Shown: positions 5,279 to 6,249 of the stretch, piece by piece
Layout of the letters: each line of letters starts with the position of its first letter
Numbering within the stretch: position 1 is the first letter of the stretch
Source: DASWIG01 sp965371445
Lineage (GTDB): Bacteria; Acidobacteriota; Thermoanaerobaculia; Multivoradales; J023
DNA length: 6,249 nt
Reading direction: 5' to 3'
Assembly (NCBI GenBank): GCA_965371445.1
Contig: CBDUYN010000312.1
Coordinates: forward strand, 1-6,249
The notes under the pieces: model-generated
What the model saw: the letters and a program-made list of their open reading frames with translations, nothing else
The model's database searches: none
What the model was told of the DNA's origin: nothing
Program-made: the position numbers and the translations under genes

Positions 5279-5296
5279 GCGGCGCCATGCTTTTTT
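5271..5296 (+). terminator. Weak terminator-like hairpin with T6 before gene 5324
   Basis: AGCATG (5271-5276) and CATGCT (5286-5291) pair around a 9-base loop and lead straight into six T's (5291-5296). The stem is short (6 bp, half A/T), so intrinsic termination would be weak. It starts right after the 10-bp stem that closes repeat copy 2 and ends 14 bases before the Shine-Dalgarno of the secreted-protein gene, where an attenuator would sit. Copy 1 lacks the CATGCT-T6 half. Confidence 0.4.
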
Positions 5297-5323
5297 GTCC
5301 TAGAATTCTCGGAGGATCCAAAG

Positions 5324-5725
5324 ATGCGAAACCAAAATCGTCTCTCAGCTTTGCTCGCCCTCGCCCTTCTTTCGTTGCCCGCCGCCGGCTCGGCCCAGGA
5401 GGCGGTCCGGCTCGCCGTGGACGTCGACCCTGGCTCCCCCAGGCCAGAGCCTCTCGATCCGCGCGAGCTGGTGGTCTTTCGGGGAGCGGTCTATTTCGTC
5501 GGCGAGAGCCCCTTGACCGGGCGCGAGCTTTTTCGTACCGACACCACCGTGGAAGGGACGTATGTCGTCGCCGACATCTGTCCCGGGCGCTGCTCCTCAG
5601 ATCCCGGCACGCTCATCGTGGCGGGCGATCACCTCTTCTTCCGGGCGTGTGACCCCGCGCGGGGCTGCCAGCTCTGGTCGAGCGACGGTACCGCGGCGGG
5701 CACCCTGGCGCTTTCCGATAACTGA
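5324..5725 (+). CDS. Secreted ELWxSDGTAxGT-repeat protein, N-terminal part
   Basis: The ATG at 5324 follows GGAGG (5311-5315) at 8-base spacing. Residues 1-24 form a clear Sec signal peptide: a basic start, the core LSALLALALLSLPAAG, and cleavage probably after GSA24. Mature repeats follow: RELFRTDTTVEGT (67-79), a DICPGRCSSDPG linker (84-95) and QLWSSDGTAAGT (116-127). This family of secreted or surface proteins, common in Acidobacteriota and some Myxococcota and Bacteroidota, repeats beta-rich units and is usually several hundred residues long. Its biochemical role is unknown. The frame ends prematurely at TGA 5723-5725, immediately after a complete repeat; the same protein resumes in the +1 frame (next entry), so this is the 5' piece of a broken or frameshifted gene. 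Confidence 0.8.
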   Translation: MRNQNRLSALLALALLSLPAAGSAQEAVRLAVDVDPGSPRPEPLDPRELVVFRGAVYFVGESPLTGRELFRTDTTVEGTYVVADICPGRCSSDPGTLIVAGDHLFFRACDPARGCQLWSSDGTAAGTLALSDN

Positions 5726-6249
5726 AAGTGCGAGCGGTGCGGACCTGGGGATGAGCGGTGGGACCGTGGAGAGCACGGGCCGCCTCGAGCTACTTTTCAG
5801 CCCACCGTCGTCCGACCCGGCGCGGCTCGCCGATCACGGTGGAAAGCTTCTCTTCTCGTCTCGGCCGCTTCAGCGAGCGGGTCTGACCGACGGTACACCC
5901 GGTGGCACGTTTCTTTTTGGCGATCGGGAGCTCATAGGAGTCTCCGCCGTCGGCCGCGCCTTCTTCTTCGACACCCGGGCTTTCTCGGGCGGCCTTTGGG
6001 TCCTGGAGGAGGCCGGCGAGCTGACCGAGCTTCTGGGCGCCGGTGTCTACGCCCAGAGCGCCTTCGAGCACGACGGCCGGTTCTTCTTCCTCGCGCAAGA
6101 CAGCGAGCTGGACTTTCAACTGTGGACGAGCGACGGCACAGCGACGGGTACCGAGGTGGTTCGGGACGACCTGGCGCATTTCAGCTTCGCGTGCCCCGAC
6201 CGCTGCAGTGAGCCCCCTTTGAAGATGGTCGAGCTCGGTGGGCTTTTCT
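5724..6249 (+). CDS. Same repeat protein continued in +1 frame, runs off window
   Basis: From 5724 (GAA AGT GCG...) one frame is open to the window end and continues the repeat architecture: LTDGTPGGT (5883-5909), DGRFFFLAQD, then QLWTSDGTATGT (6117-6152), followed by a CPDRC linker like the CPGRC of the first part. Skipping the single T at 5723 joins AAC directly to GAA and restores one long reading frame. An independent start at ATG 5751 is possible but has no convincing Shine-Dalgarno, and the product would lack a signal peptide. The simplest reading is one gene with a one-base insertion, either a real mutation or a sequencing error. The site lacks the CTT TGA context of RF2-type programmed frameshifting. 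The 3' end lies outside the window. Confidence 0.7.

Noticed and set aside
5301..5306. TAGAAT as a -10 box for the secreted gene
   Set aside because: A start about 7 bases downstream would fall within the Shine-Dalgarno, and there is no -35 match 16-18 bases upstream.
5790..6179. 129-codon minus-strand ORF
   Set aside because: It is antisense to the continuing ELWxSDGTAxGT repeat frame and has no motifs of its own.

Overview
This is a GC-rich bacterial window. Two things suggest Acidobacteriota (Thermoanaerobaculia-like), though Myxococcota or another GC-rich environmental lineage is possible. One is the secreted protein at the right end, built from ELWxSDGTAxGT-type repeats. The other is the large AraC-type helix-turn-helix protein with a TPR-like C-terminal part. 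No rRNA, tRNA, CRISPR array or transposase gene is visible.

Left part (1-1201): two imperfect 23-bp tandem units (5-47) lie downstream of a minus-strand gene (64-861) for a charged, mostly helical 265-residue protein of unknown function. It has a near-perfect Shine-Dalgarno sequence. The divergent intergenic region beyond it holds an ungapped 66-bp inverted repeat (arms 968-1033 and 1136-1201, 58/66 identical). Each arm carries two copies of a GGTGAC-N4-GTTACC-like motif exactly 31 bp apart, and 6 of the 8 arm differences fall in or beside the motif spacers. This looks like an operator array shared by divergent promoters, although a small mobile hairpin element is not excluded.

Centre (1283-4463), plus strand: a start-less or frameshifted gene for a single AraC-like HTH unit (to 1670) comes first. 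A doubtful 85-codon ORF follows (1700-1957). Its TAA sits one base before the ATG of a long gene (1959-4463, 834 aa). That protein carries two complete AraC-type DNA-binding modules (four HTHs) followed by about 460 residues of TPR-like helices. The single-HTH remnant resembles the first half of these modules, so the cluster probably grew by module duplication. The 3' third of the long gene is clearly less GC-rich than the start.

Right part (4464-6249): an 860-base spacer contains a perfect hairpin over the long gene's stop codon, a convergent 19-codon ORF with a strong ribosome binding site, and two direct copies of a 240-247 bp element. The copies are 92% identical over their gap-free 178 bp. 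Their indels and several substitutions fall in predicted loops or keep G-U pairs, so the element may act as structured RNA. Each copy ends 39-45 bases before a good SD-ATG: copy 1 precedes a 22-codon ORF, and copy 2 precedes the secreted repeat protein. That last gene runs off the window and is interrupted by a +1 frameshift at its TGA (5723).

Working hypothesis (inference): the divergent helical protein, the operator array and the AraC/TPR regulator form one autoregulated unit. The repeats and secreted protein belong to a separate, repeat-associated locus.
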